A DNA stretch of 33,458 bases from positions 1 through 33,458 of the forward strand of contig JAVBNW010000154.1 in NCBI GenBank assembly GCA_031551255.1, in the 5' to 3' direction. The notes under the pieces were generated by a model. The model was not told the DNA's origin. It made no database searches and was given only the letters and a program-made list of their open reading frames with translations. Positions 1 through 7,288 of this stretch are shown piece by piece (positions within the stretch are counted from its first letter, which is position 1; every line of letters begins with the position of its first letter). Source of the stretch: JAVBNW01 sp031551255. GTDB lineage: Bacteria > Bacillota > Clostridia > Christensenellales > UBA1750. Position numbers and translations under genes: made by a program.

Positions 1-82
1 CTTTCGTGAAACTTTTTTATTGTAACACGGCCCGCCTCCATCTGCAAAAAGGCTTTTTGGCCCTGTCGGCCGGATAAGAATA

Positions 83-91
83 TGTTATAAT
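83..91 (+). promoter_or_regulatory. extended -10 promoter of the HPt gene
   Basis: A perfect TATAAT at 86-91 is preceded by TG one base upstream (83-84), which makes an extended -10 element. No good -35 box is visible at 16-18 bases upstream. Transcription would begin near base 98 and leave a leader of about 30 bases before the HPt start codon. Confidence 0.5.
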
Positions 92-127
92 GAAAAGGCC
101 TGAATGAAATGGATGGGGTGGTAGAAC

Positions 128-499
128 ATGTGTGCGATGGAAGCTTCGCCGGACATCCGCTATGTCGATATGGAATCAGCGCTCGCGCGGGTGCGCGGCA
201 ATAAAAAGTTATACCGCCGAATGCTCGGATTGTTTTTAGACGGCAAGGAGTTTAGCGCGTTGGAAGAAGCTCTTGCGCAGGGCGATTGGGCAAAGGCAGG
301 CGATGTTGCACATGCGATCAAGGGCATCACCGGCAACTTATCACTGCCGGCGCTGTTTGAAACGAGCACGCAACTGATGGCCGAATTGCGCCAGGGGCCC
401 GCCGCCCGAGAAACCATCGATAGCTACCGGGATGCGTATGAAAAAACGCGCGTATCCGTAGAAGATGTCACACGCGCCATTGATGCGGAAACCACCTAA
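128..499 (+). CDS. orphan HPt (histidine phosphotransfer) domain protein
   Basis: This 123-residue soluble protein is a stand-alone HPt module, which relays a phosphoryl group between response-regulator receiver domains in a multistep phosphorelay. The hallmark HAIKGITGNL lies at residues 62-71, with His62 as the expected phospho-acceptor, the conserved Lys-Gly next to it, and a helical context on both sides. There is no kinase or receiver domain. A ribosome site (GGGGTGG) lies about 7 bases before the ATG; a second ATG three codons in is possible. Nearby are a two-REC hybrid kinase (2537-6436) and an HD-GYP response regulator (1094-2170), so the natural inference is kinase to HPt to HD-GYP regulator. 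No direct partner evidence exists in the sequence. Its stop codon sits 2 bases before a terminal-inverted-repeat element. Confidence 0.88.
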   Translation: MCAMEASPDIRYVDMESALARVRGNKKLYRRMLGLFLDGKEFSALEEALAQGDWAKAGDVAHAIKGITGNLSLPALFETSTQLMAELRQGPAARETIDSYRDAYEKTRVSVEDVTRAIDAETT

Positions 500-524
500 T
501 TCTCGTCGGTTTGCACTGCGCTCT

Positions 525-558
525 ATTCCCCTATGGCACTGCGGTACCATAGGGGAAT
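525..558. repeat. 12-bp hairpin with UGCG tetraloop in the left end of the 502-1097 element
   Basis: ATTCCCCTATGG (525-536) pairs perfectly with 547-558. The apex ACTGCGGT would close as C(UGCG)G. It follows the HPt stop codon by 25 bases but lacks a T-tract on the plus strand, so it is a weak terminator candidate or an mRNA 3'-end stabiliser. Confidence 0.6.
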
Positions 559-580
559 TGGCGCTACGTGAAACCTCCTC

Positions 581-888
581 TTCCTCAAAACCGCTGAGGC
601 GATTTTGAGCATTAAGAAGAACGACGAAACAGGAAACCGGAATGCGCGGTCTCCGTTCTTCCTATCTCAAAGAATCCTGCGGCACAAAAGCTTGTTCACT
701 CTGTCGCTGCTCCTCTTCCTCAAAACCGCTGAGGCGATTTTGAGCATTGAGAAGAACGACGAAGCAAGAAACCGGAATGCGCGGTCTCCGTTCTTCCTAT
801 CTCAAAGAATCCTGCGGCACAAAAGTTTGTTCACTCTGTCGCTCCTCCTCTTCCTCAAAACCGCTGAGGCGATTTTGAGCATTGAGAA
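581..888. repeat. 135-bp tandem direct repeat, about 2.3 copies
   Basis: The segment beginning TTCCTCAAAACCGCTGAGGC starts at 581, 716 and 851, so the period is exactly 135 bases. The third copy breaks off near 888. The copies differ by only a few substitutions. Because 135 is a multiple of three, a reading frame stays open through the repeats (605-913, 102 codons). It is rich in Leu, Phe and Arg with no convincing ribosome site, and I do not call it a gene. Part of the same sequence (GCGGCACAAAAGC, TCCTCTTCCTCA-AACCGCTG) recurs at about 13260-13320. Confidence 0.9.
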
Positions 889-1038
889 CGCCGAAGCAAG
901 AACGACGAAATAGGAAGTCGAAAGCACGCGTTCTGTATTTTTTCTCTTCCATAAAAAGAAACGCGAGCGCGCATTCTGCGTTCTTCCTAGCCCAAAGAAA
1001 CCTCAGTTTCTTTGGGGAGAGGAGATTTCACGAAGCGT

Positions 1039-1070
1039 AAAAAACCCCACCATACCGCAGTATGGTAGGG
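1039..1070 (-). terminator. rho-independent terminator of the HD-GYP gene, inside the element's right end
   Basis: Read on the minus strand, CCCTACCATAC (1070-1060) pairs with GTATGGTGGGG (1055-1045) around a TGCG loop closed by C-G. Six T residues follow (1044-1039). It starts 24 bases after the HD-GYP stop codon. This is a textbook terminator, yet it belongs to the terminal inverted repeat of the 502-1097 element. Confidence 0.85.
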
Positions 1071-1093
1071 TTTCGGAGCGTAGTACAAACCGA

Positions 1094-2170
1094 CTAGTGG
1101 AAGAGCTCTTCTTTGAGCTCTTCCTTTACTTTGAGGAAACATTCCAACAGCTTCGGGTTGAACGTGCCGCACTCACCCGATACGATCATTTCAACGGCCT
1201 TGTCGTGGGCATATGCGTCTTTGTACACGCGTTTGCTCGTCAGCGCATCGTACACATCGGCAAGCGATGTGGCCTGTGCCCAAATGGAAATCTCGTCTCC
1301 CTTAAGGCCGTCGGGATAGCCTTTCCCATCCCATCGCTCGTGGTGATGGCGGCAAATCTCGTAGCAATATGTATAGTAATCCTCATCCTGCATATAGTTA
1401 AGGCTTGCTAAAATTTCGCAGCCGCGCAGGGTATGGGTCTTCATAATTTCGAATTCCTCGCGGGTAAGCGGCCCCGGCTTGAGGAGGATAGAATCGGCGA
1501 TGGCGATTTTGCCGATATCGTGCATCGCGCTCGCGCTGGAGATCGCCGCAATTTCTTCGGAAGAAAGAGGATAGTACTCGGTGCAATTTTCAAGCAATAT
1601 GCGGGTAAGTACGCGGATACGTTTGATATGCGTTCCGGATTCGAAATTGCGAAACTCCACGGTGGTGGATAGGGCATCGATCACAAATTGGTTGGTTTGT
1701 CGAAGCTTTTGCTCCTGCTTCTCGAGCATTTCTTTCTGCTCGCGCAGCTTCATTTCTAAATTTTTCTTGCTGGCATATAGATCCACGACGTTGTTTACGC
1801 GCCTGAACACGATCTCGGAATTAAAGGGCTTGTTCACGAGATCGGCGATACCCAGCCCATAGCCGATCAGGCTCTTCTCGTCGTCGTTTTCTCCGGTGAT
1901 GAGAATGACGGGAACAGCCTGAATGATGCCGGATTCGTTCATCGCCTTGAGCACCTCAAAACCATCCATCACAGGCATGACGATATCCAGCAGCACGATG
2001 GCGAGATCGGAACCATAACGCTCGATATAGTCAAGCGCAATGCGGCCGTTCTCGGCTTCGATAACATCAAATTGTTCTGAAAAAAGATCGCTAAGGATAA
2101 GCCGGTTCAATTCAATGTCGTCAACCACCAGCAACTTCTTTTTTTCGTTCAACGCACGCACCCTTTCCAT
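1094..2170 (-). CDS. response regulator with HD-GYP c-di-GMP phosphodiesterase domain
   Basis: An N-terminal receiver domain (residues about 12-130; acidic pocket near VVDD, phospho-acceptor Asp62 in LLDIVMPVMDG, Lys in NKPF) is joined by a coiled-coil-like linker (about 133-160) to an HD-GYP domain. The domain carries HDIGKI at 217-222 and HHERWDGKGYPDGL at 276-289. The HD and GYP motifs are intact, so it should hydrolyse cyclic di-GMP in the cytoplasm under control of phosphorylation. The ATG at 2170 has no clear ribosome site. A TTG six codons later (2152), preceded by GGAAAGG, is a plausible real start. The stop TAG lies in the terminal sequence of the neighbouring element. It is divergent from the hybrid kinase and may be its output, directly or through the HPt protein. 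Confidence 0.93.
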   Translation of the reverse strand: MERVRALNEKKKLLVVDDIELNRLILSDLFSEQFDVIEAENGRIALDYIERYGSDLAIVLLDIVMPVMDGFEVLKAMNESGIIQAVPVILITGENDDEKSLIGYGLGIADLVNKPFNSEIVFRRVNNVVDLYASKKNLEMKLREQKEMLEKQEQKLRQTNQFVIDALSTTVEFRNFESGTHIKRIRVLTRILLENCTEYYPLSSEEIAAISSASAMHDIGKIAIADSILLKPGPLTREEFEIMKTHTLRGCEILASLNYMQDEDYYTYCYEICRHHHERWDGKGYPDGLKGDEISIWAQATSLADVYDALTSKRVYKDAYAHDKAVEMIVSGECGTFNPKLLECFLKVKEELKEELFH

Positions 2171-2217
2171 GCGTCGAGCCGCTATGCAGGCACGAACGCG
2201 CCTACGACCGACGATTC

Positions 2218-2226
2218 ATTATAGCA
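2218..2226 (-). promoter_or_regulatory. extended -10 promoter of the HD-GYP gene
   Basis: On the minus strand TGCTATAAT reads as an extended -10 (TG-N-TATAAT). No recognisable -35 box lies at the usual distance. The leader to the predicted start would be about 40-60 bases. Confidence 0.5.
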
Positions 2227-2297
2227 CCAGTTTCCAAAAGACGCTATGGAAGCGATGAAAAGATTCAAAAAAAACTTCCATTTTATCGGGGACAAAG

Positions 2298-2542
2298 GGT
2301 CATTTAGGTCACACGAAGGGCGACAACCGGTCACATGCAGCATTGGCGTGAAATATTGGCGCGCGGCGAGAGAACAAGAATTCTCGCGTATCCTCGCATT
2401 TTCAACATGTCTTTTGCCGGATGTGTTTGGCAGCGGATTGCAACATACATACTGATTTGTAAATTTTTATGTCGATCATAGCTTTCATATAATTGACAGA
2501 ATGTTGCGTTCTGATAAAATAGGGTACAGTGCCTAAATGACC
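2298..2542. mobile_element. 245-bp inverted-repeat-bounded spacer upstream of the hybrid kinase
   Basis: GGTCATTTAGG (2298-2308) recurs inverted at 2532-2542. The match continues inwards as CAC after a one-base gap, giving 14 of 15. The enclosed segment encodes no protein I can support. It contains a small hairpin (arms GCGAGA and TCTCGC at about 2366-2390) and, near its right end, the kinase promoter. The right arm covers the first ATG of the kinase frame. This gene-free gap (2171-2536) otherwise holds only the HD-GYP promoter. Confidence 0.45.
2493..2520 (+). promoter_or_regulatory. promoter of the hybrid kinase
   Basis: TTGACA (2493-2498), a 16-base spacer and TAAAAT (2515-2520) form a strong sigma-A type promoter. 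Initiation near 2527 leaves only about 10 bases before the ATG at 2537. That is too short to hold a ribosome site and favours the GTG at 2564 as the translation start. Confidence 0.65.
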
Positions 2543-5500
2543 GCAAGGATAGGATGGGATGGCGTGGGAAAGGCGAACGGGAGGCATTGGTCCTTGCGGC
2601 GCACAGTGTTTATCATGGCCGGAGCGGTTTTGCTGGTGTTCGTCATCGCCTTATTCGCGGTCTCGCGCGTGTCCATGTCCACCATGCTGCTCAATGCGGA
2701 AACGAGCTATATCACCGAAAGGCTTACCGTAGCGCAAGGTATTTTAGATGCCACGGCGGATAGCGCGCGGGCGATGATGCGCGATGTCGCCGTGTGGAAT
2801 GCCACGGTAGATTACGTTCAGGGCAGATATCCGGCCTACTTTGCGGAAAGCTGGCCGGATACCAGCTTGCTGCAGGTATATAACTTCAATTTCATCGATA
2901 TAAAAGACGCTCAAGGCAACGATGTTCACGTCGAGTTTCGCGATTACCATAACGATACTCCCATTGCCGTTCCGCAAGGATTCTCGGCATCCCTTAACGG
3001 CGTAGCCGCCGACGTTCTGGCAAAGCATGCGGATTCTTTGAGCCGCTTGCCGGGGAGCGGGCCGCCCTATATCGACGGCATCTTTTTCTATCAAAATACG
3101 GCCTATTACGTCATCTCCATGCCGATTCTTTCCTCTGCCGACTCCCCCGACCCCGCCGGCACGGTTACCTTTGGCACGATTCTTAACGATACGTATTTTC
3201 AACATCTTTTGCATTATGTAAATGCCGACTTTGCGGTGATCGACGCGCCTGTTTCCACTCCGGCGGGAGAGATTATCTTGACGGAAGGCTCAGCGTCGGT
3301 ATCCATCCCCCTTTACGGCATCCAAGGCAACGAAATTACGCTTAAGCTCAGCGAGCCCAGAACGATTTATCACGAAGGTCAGCGCATCATCGAAACCACT
3401 TTTTTCTTTTTCCTGCTCATCGCCGTGGGGGCGACGGCCGTGCTGGGCGCGGTGATCGCTCGTACGGCGCTTTCGCCCATCGAAAAGCTCAGCGCGGACC
3501 TCAAAAACGTGTCGATATCGGGCGAACTGGATACCGAAAAATATTCTAAAAGCGGCGAATTTATATCTCTATGCTCCTCGATCAACGATGTGTTCGAACG
3601 CTGGAGAGAATCCACGGTTTCCGAAACCGCGCTAAAAGCCATTCTCAACGGCATGGATGCTTTTCTATATGTCACCAATCCGGATACGGATGAAATTCTA
3701 TTCATCAACGATAAGATGTGCGAGCACTTTGGGCTTAACGCCGCCGCGGTCGGACAGGTGTGTTGGCGGGTGCTTCAACAAGGTTTTACGGGGCGGTGCG
3801 ATTTTTGTCCAAATTACGCGCTTGCCAAAGATCCCTCAAGCGTCGTGGAATGGGAGGAGCATAGCACCCTTACCGGCCGTTACTACAAAAATACCGACTG
3901 CCTGATCGACTGGATGGACAAGCAAAAAGTACATTTGCAGCATTCCGTAGATATCACGCCCATCAAGGAAGCCGAGTTCCTACTCAAGAGAAGGCTTCAA
4001 CAGCAAGAACTGATGACGGCTATGGCACAGAGCTTTGTGTCGCCCGTGGATGTGTCCATCCTGATCACCAATGCACTTACTATGAGCGGCGGCTTCCTGG
4101 GCGCCACCAGAATTATGCTTAGTCGCTACGATGAAGGGACAAGTTCGCTCAATGCCGAGTATATGTGGGATGCCCATGAGAAAACCGGCGCGCATCTTCG
4201 CTATCCGTTCCACCCGGGCGAAGCGCTCTTTGACATGCTGTATGCGGACAACGCCCCCTACCTTGTGGCGGAGGACACCGCGGGCCAAGCGCGGCTTACA
4301 GGCCTTGCGAGGCTGGGCGTCTGTTCGCTCGCCGCTGCGCCCATTCACGTATCCGGCAGCTTCTTTGGCGCCCTGATCGTGGAGGATACGCAAGATGCAC
4401 GCGCGTGGAGCGAAAGCGACATACAGTTGATCAAGCTCATCGCCAGCGTCATTTCCGGCGCTATCGACCGCTCTGTAACGGAAAAAGAGCTCATGCGCAT
4501 GTCGTCCATCGTCGATAGCTCACCGCAGTATGTCGCCTATATCGATCGGAGCGGCCGGTTTGAATACGTAAATCAGGGGGCGGCAAACATTACCGGCTAT
4601 TCCGTCGCCGAACTGCGCGATGGGGGCATAGGGCTTTCATTTAACGAAAAGACAAGGGACGAGGTCTTGAAAACCATCCTGCCCGAAACGCTCGCCGGCG
4701 GAAGGCAGGCTCGCGACCTACCGATCACCTGCTCTGGCGGCGCGGAAAAAGTCCTCACTTTCAATTTGTTTACTACGGGCGCCGCAGACGGCGGTTTGGG
4801 AATCATCGCCGCCGATATTACCGAAAAGCGCCGCCTCGAGAAGGATCTCATCGACGCCAAGGAACAGGCCGACCTCTCCAACCAGGCCAAAGGCACCTTC
4901 CTCGCGCGCATGAGTCACGAGATGCGAACGCCGATGAACGCCATTATCGGCATGACCAGCATCGCCAAAGCATCGTCCGATGTGGAGCGAAAAGAGTATT
5001 GTCTGGGCAAGATCGAGGACGCCTCCAAGCACCTACTGGGCGTCATCAACGATATCCTGGATGTTTCCAAGATCGAAGCGAACAAGTTCGACCTCTCCTA
5101 TACGGAGTTTAATTTCGAAAAAATGCTCCTGCGCGTAACCAACGTGATCAACTTTAAAGTCGAGGAAAAGGAGCAAAGCTTCGCCGTCAAAGTGGATCCC
5201 AGCGTGCCTCCTTTCATTGTATCGGACGAGCAGCGCCTAGCGCAGGTGATCACCAATCTCTTATCCAACGCCACGAAGTTTACGCCCCAGCGCGGTTCCA
5301 TCGCCCTTACCATAGAAAACATCGACGAAACGGAGGGCTTCTTAACGCTGCGCATCTCCGTTTCCGATACCGGCATAGGGATCGATGGGGAACAACAATC
5401 CCGCCTCTTCCGCTCGTTTGAGCAGGCGGACGGCGGCATTTCCCGCAAATTCGGCGGCACGGGGCTGGGGCTTGCGATCTGTAAGAGCATTGTGGAAATG

Positions 5501-6436
5501 ATGGGCGGAAGCATTTGGGTGGAATCGGAAGAGGGACAAGGGGCGACCTTCCTCTTCACGGTAAAGGTGCAAAAGGGTGCCAGCGGCAAACAGGCGCTCT
5601 TAAGTCCGGCCGTCAACTGGAAGACGCTGCGCATCCTGGTGGTGGACGATTCCTCGGATGTGCGCGAATATTTCCAAAGCGTGGCGAAATCTATTGACAT
5701 TGCGTGCGATGTGGCGGAAAGCGGCACGGAGGCCTGCGAAAAAATCGAAAGCTCCAAAGAAAAATATAACATTTTCTTTATAGATTGGAAGATGCCGGGC
5801 ATGGACGGCGTAGAACTTGCGCGCCGCATCAAAGAGCGCGCGCAGGATGATGCCGTCGTCATCATGATCTCCGCCGCGGAATGGGGCGATATCGAACAGG
5901 AAGCGCGCAGCGCGGGCGTCGACCGGTTTGTACCCAAGCCCCTGTTCTCCTCCATCATCGTCGATTGCATCAACGAGTGCCTGGGCGTAGATGCGGGAAT
6001 GGGCGCGCAAGAAGAAATCGACTTGACCGGCTGCTTCGCGGGCAGCCATATCCTGCTTGCCGAAGATGTGGAGATCAACCGCGAGATTGCGATAGCGCTG
6101 CTCGAGGAAACCGGCGTTCAGATCGACTGCGCGGAAAACGGCGAGGAAGCGCTGCGCATGTTTGCGCAGGACCCTGACGCGTATCAGATGATTTTTATGG
6201 ACATCCACATGCCGGAGGTGGACGGCTACGAGGCCACGCGGCGCATCCGCGCGATGCAGACGCCTCGCGCCAAGACGATCCCCATCGTGGCGATGACGGC
6301 CAACGTGTTTCGCGAGGACGTCGAAAAATGTTTGGCCACCGGCATGAACGACCATGTGGGCAAGCCGCTTGACATGGATGAGGTCATCGCGAAGATGCGC
6401 AAGTATCTGCCGTTTACGCCCGGCGGCGCGGCATAG
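2537..6436 (+). CDS. membrane-bound hybrid sensor histidine kinase (PAS-GAF-PAS-HisKA-HATPase-REC-REC)
   Basis: This is a 1299-residue sensor kinase. TM1 is at about 24-46, followed by a large extracytoplasmic sensor region (about 47-287, CHASE4-like by position) and TM2 at about 288-309 with a HAMP-like stretch. A cysteine-bearing PAS (about 364-470), a GAF domain (about 490-645) and a second PAS (about 655-765) follow. The HisKA motif MSHEMRTPMNAIIGM has phospho-acceptor His794. The HATPase has DTGIG and GGTGLGLAI. Two receiver domains follow, both apparently intact: Asp1083 in IDWKMPGMDG and Asp1222 in FMDIHMPEVDG. Numbering is from the ATG. A GTG at codon 10 (2564) with AGGA nine bases upstream is the likelier start given the promoter. 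The double receiver suits a phosphorelay with the orphan HPt protein at 128-499. The signal sensed is unknown. Confidence 0.93.
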   Translation: MTARIGWDGVGKANGRHWSLRRTVFIMAGAVLLVFVIALFAVSRVSMSTMLLNAETSYITERLTVAQGILDATADSARAMMRDVAVWNATVDYVQGRYPAYFAESWPDTSLLQVYNFNFIDIKDAQGNDVHVEFRDYHNDTPIAVPQGFSASLNGVAADVLAKHADSLSRLPGSGPPYIDGIFFYQNTAYYVISMPILSSADSPDPAGTVTFGTILNDTYFQHLLHYVNADFAVIDAPVSTPAGEIILTEGSASVSIPLYGIQGNEITLKLSEPRTIYHEGQRIIETTFFFFLLIAVGATAVLGAVIARTALSPIEKLSADLKNVSISGELDTEKYSKSGEFISLCSSINDVFERWRESTVSETALKAILNGMDAFLYVTNPDTDEILFINDKMCEHFGLNAAAVGQVCWRVLQQGFTGRCDFCPNYALAKDPSSVVEWEEHSTLTGRYYKNTDCLIDWMDKQKVHLQHSVDITPIKEAEFLLKRRLQQQELMTAMAQSFVSPVDVSILITNALTMSGGFLGATRIMLSRYDEGTSSLNAEYMWDAHEKTGAHLRYPFHPGEALFDMLYADNAPYLVAEDTAGQARLTGLARLGVCSLAAAPIHVSGSFFGALIVEDTQDARAWSESDIQLIKLIASVISGAIDRSVTEKELMRMSSIVDSSPQYVAYIDRSGRFEYVNQGAANITGYSVAELRDGGIGLSFNEKTRDEVLKTILPETLAGGRQARDLPITCSGGAEKVLTFNLFTTGAADGGLGIIAADITEKRRLEKDLIDAKEQADLSNQAKGTFLARMSHEMRTPMNAIIGMTSIAKASSDVERKEYCLGKIEDASKHLLGVINDILDVSKIEANKFDLSYTEFNFEKMLLRVTNVINFKVEEKEQSFAVKVDPSVPPFIVSDEQRLAQVITNLLSNATKFTPQRGSIALTIENIDETEGFLTLRISVSDTGIGIDGEQQSRLFRSFEQADGGISRKFGGTGLGLAICKSIVEMMGGSIWVESEEGQGATFLFTVKVQKGASGKQALLSPAVNWKTLRILVVDDSSDVREYFQSVAKSIDIACDVAESGTEACEKIESSKEKYNIFFIDWKMPGMDGVELARRIKERAQDDAVVIMISAAEWGDIEQEARSAGVDRFVPKPLFSSIIVDCINECLGVDAGMGAQEEIDLTGCFAGSHILLAEDVEINREIAIALLEETGVQIDCAENGEEALRMFAQDPDAYQMIFMDIHMPEVDGYEATRRIRAMQTPRAKTIPIVAMTANVFREDVEKCLATGMNDHVGKPLDMDEVIAKMRKYLPFTPGGAA

Positions 6437-6536
6437 GGCCCGCGAACCGTAAAACGCACTAAGAGAAAACTGCACCTTGTATGGCACGAAATAAAGTGTT
6501 GGGTTTTGCTGAAAGGCCCTGATTTAGGTGCTCTAC

Positions 6537-6565
6537 TTGTTTACTCTATGCATTTATTTTATAAT
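6537..6565 (+). promoter_or_regulatory. promoter of the AT-rich GNAT gene
   Basis: TTGTTT (6537-6542), 17 bases, TATAAT (6560-6565). The perfect -10 and correct spacing lie 40 bases before the start codon. The -35 is weak. Confidence 0.6.
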
Positions 6566-6605
6566 ACTCCTGGTGAAGATAATTTATATACAGGGAGAGT
6601 AGCAG

Positions 6606-7070
6606 ATGGAAATAAATATTAAGCAGGCAACGCTTGAAGATGTCGATAGCCTAATCGAAGTCCAGGATAAAAGCTTTTTGCTGGACTATCAAAAGTATGG
6701 GATTTGTCCATCATATAATCAGACTATAGAAAAGATAACGAGCCATGTTACCAATGACAATACGTATAAGATTTTAGCAGATAGCCAAATAGCGGGCGAT
6801 ATTGTTGTAATCAAAAAAGACGAAGGACACTATCATTTGCAATGTATATGTGTGGTTCCAGAATACGAAAATCTTGGTATTGGAAATATGGCTATGCAAT
6901 TTATCGAAAGTGAATTTCCCGATGCTGTTTTATGGACGCTAGTAACACCATCAGACAAACTAAGAAACCACTATTTTTATAAAAAGTATGGATTTCAAAT
7001 GACAAGGGAGTTTTATAGTAAAGACGTTAAAATGTCATATTTTGAAAAGTCAGTTAATGACGTAGTATAA
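6606..7070 (+). CDS. GNAT-family N-acetyltransferase
   Basis: This 154-residue cytoplasmic enzyme has the GNAT fold: an N-terminal helix-strand region (IKQATLEDVDSLIEV), central strands ending in CICVVPEYENLGIGNMAM (about 80-97, the acetyl-CoA pyrophosphate loop R/Q-x-x-G-x-G with Asn replacing the usual first residue), and a C-terminal YKKYGFQ strand-turn. It should move an acetyl group from acetyl-CoA to an amine; the substrate cannot be told. A good ribosome site (GGGAGAG) lies 9 bases before the ATG. The gene is strikingly AT-rich, with A/T-ending codons (AAA, ATA, TAT), unlike the GC-rich genes on both sides. This suggests recent acquisition. It stands alone with its own promoter. Confidence 0.85.
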   Translation: MEINIKQATLEDVDSLIEVQDKSFLLDYQKYGICPSYNQTIEKITSHVTNDNTYKILADSQIAGDIVVIKKDEGHYHLQCICVVPEYENLGIGNMAMQFIESEFPDAVLWTLVTPSDKLRNHYFYKKYGFQMTREFYSKDVKMSYFEKSVNDVV

Positions 7071-7178
7071 GCATTTTTCGCAATGGGGTTTGGATTCTCC
7101 CGACAAGCATGAGGCGGAGATTTACAACGCAAATACCACCCGCCCTTGGCATGAGATTTGATTTGATAATTTTCAAAA

Positions 7179-7213
7179 GGGATGCTTGACCGCACTTGGT
7201 CAGGCATCCCTGA
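7179..7213 (-). terminator. terminator of the FAD oxidoreductase unit
   Basis: On the minus strand AGGGATGC-TGACC pairs with GGTCA-GCATCCCT around a short loop. TTTTGAAAATT follows. It lies about 75 bases beyond the stop of the FAD oxidoreductase gene. Confidence 0.65.
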
Positions 7214-7288
7214 ATCGCTATTTGGCAACCTACCCCGCCGTACCCGCCTGTTAGCGGTGCGTTTTCCCTTGAACTTTGTGCCAACAGC

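Larger units (their letters stand above)
502..1097. mobile_element. non-coding element with about 76-bp terminal inverted repeats
   Basis: The two ends match in inverted orientation for about 76 bases (502-577 and 1022-1097, imperfect). The match starts with the shared GTCGGTTTG and runs to the shared CGTGAAA-CTCC stretch. Each end holds its own hairpin around ACTGCGGT (525-558 and 1045-1070). The interior holds a 135-bp tandem repeat and a further hairpin at 991-1017 (CCCAAAGAAA paired with TTTCTTTGGG). No transposase is encoded, so this is MITE-like or a composite of smaller palindromic repeats. It fills the whole gap between the HPt gene and the HD-GYP gene and abuts both stop codons. A related element lies at 13122-13541. 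Confidence 0.7.

Noticed and set aside
581..888. CRISPR-like array
   Set aside because: The repeats are contiguous 135-bp units without spacers, and no cas genes are nearby.
605..913. 102-codon open frame across the 135-bp tandem repeats
   Set aside because: It exists because the repeat length is a multiple of three and the unit has no stop. It begins at a TTG with a poor ribosome site, and related sequence at 13.2 kb does not keep a matching frame, so it is not called a gene.
5098..6078. 326-codon minus-strand frame inside the hybrid kinase
   Set aside because: It is a shadow of the kinase reading frame, Ser/Pro/Met-rich and without a recognisable domain or ribosome site.
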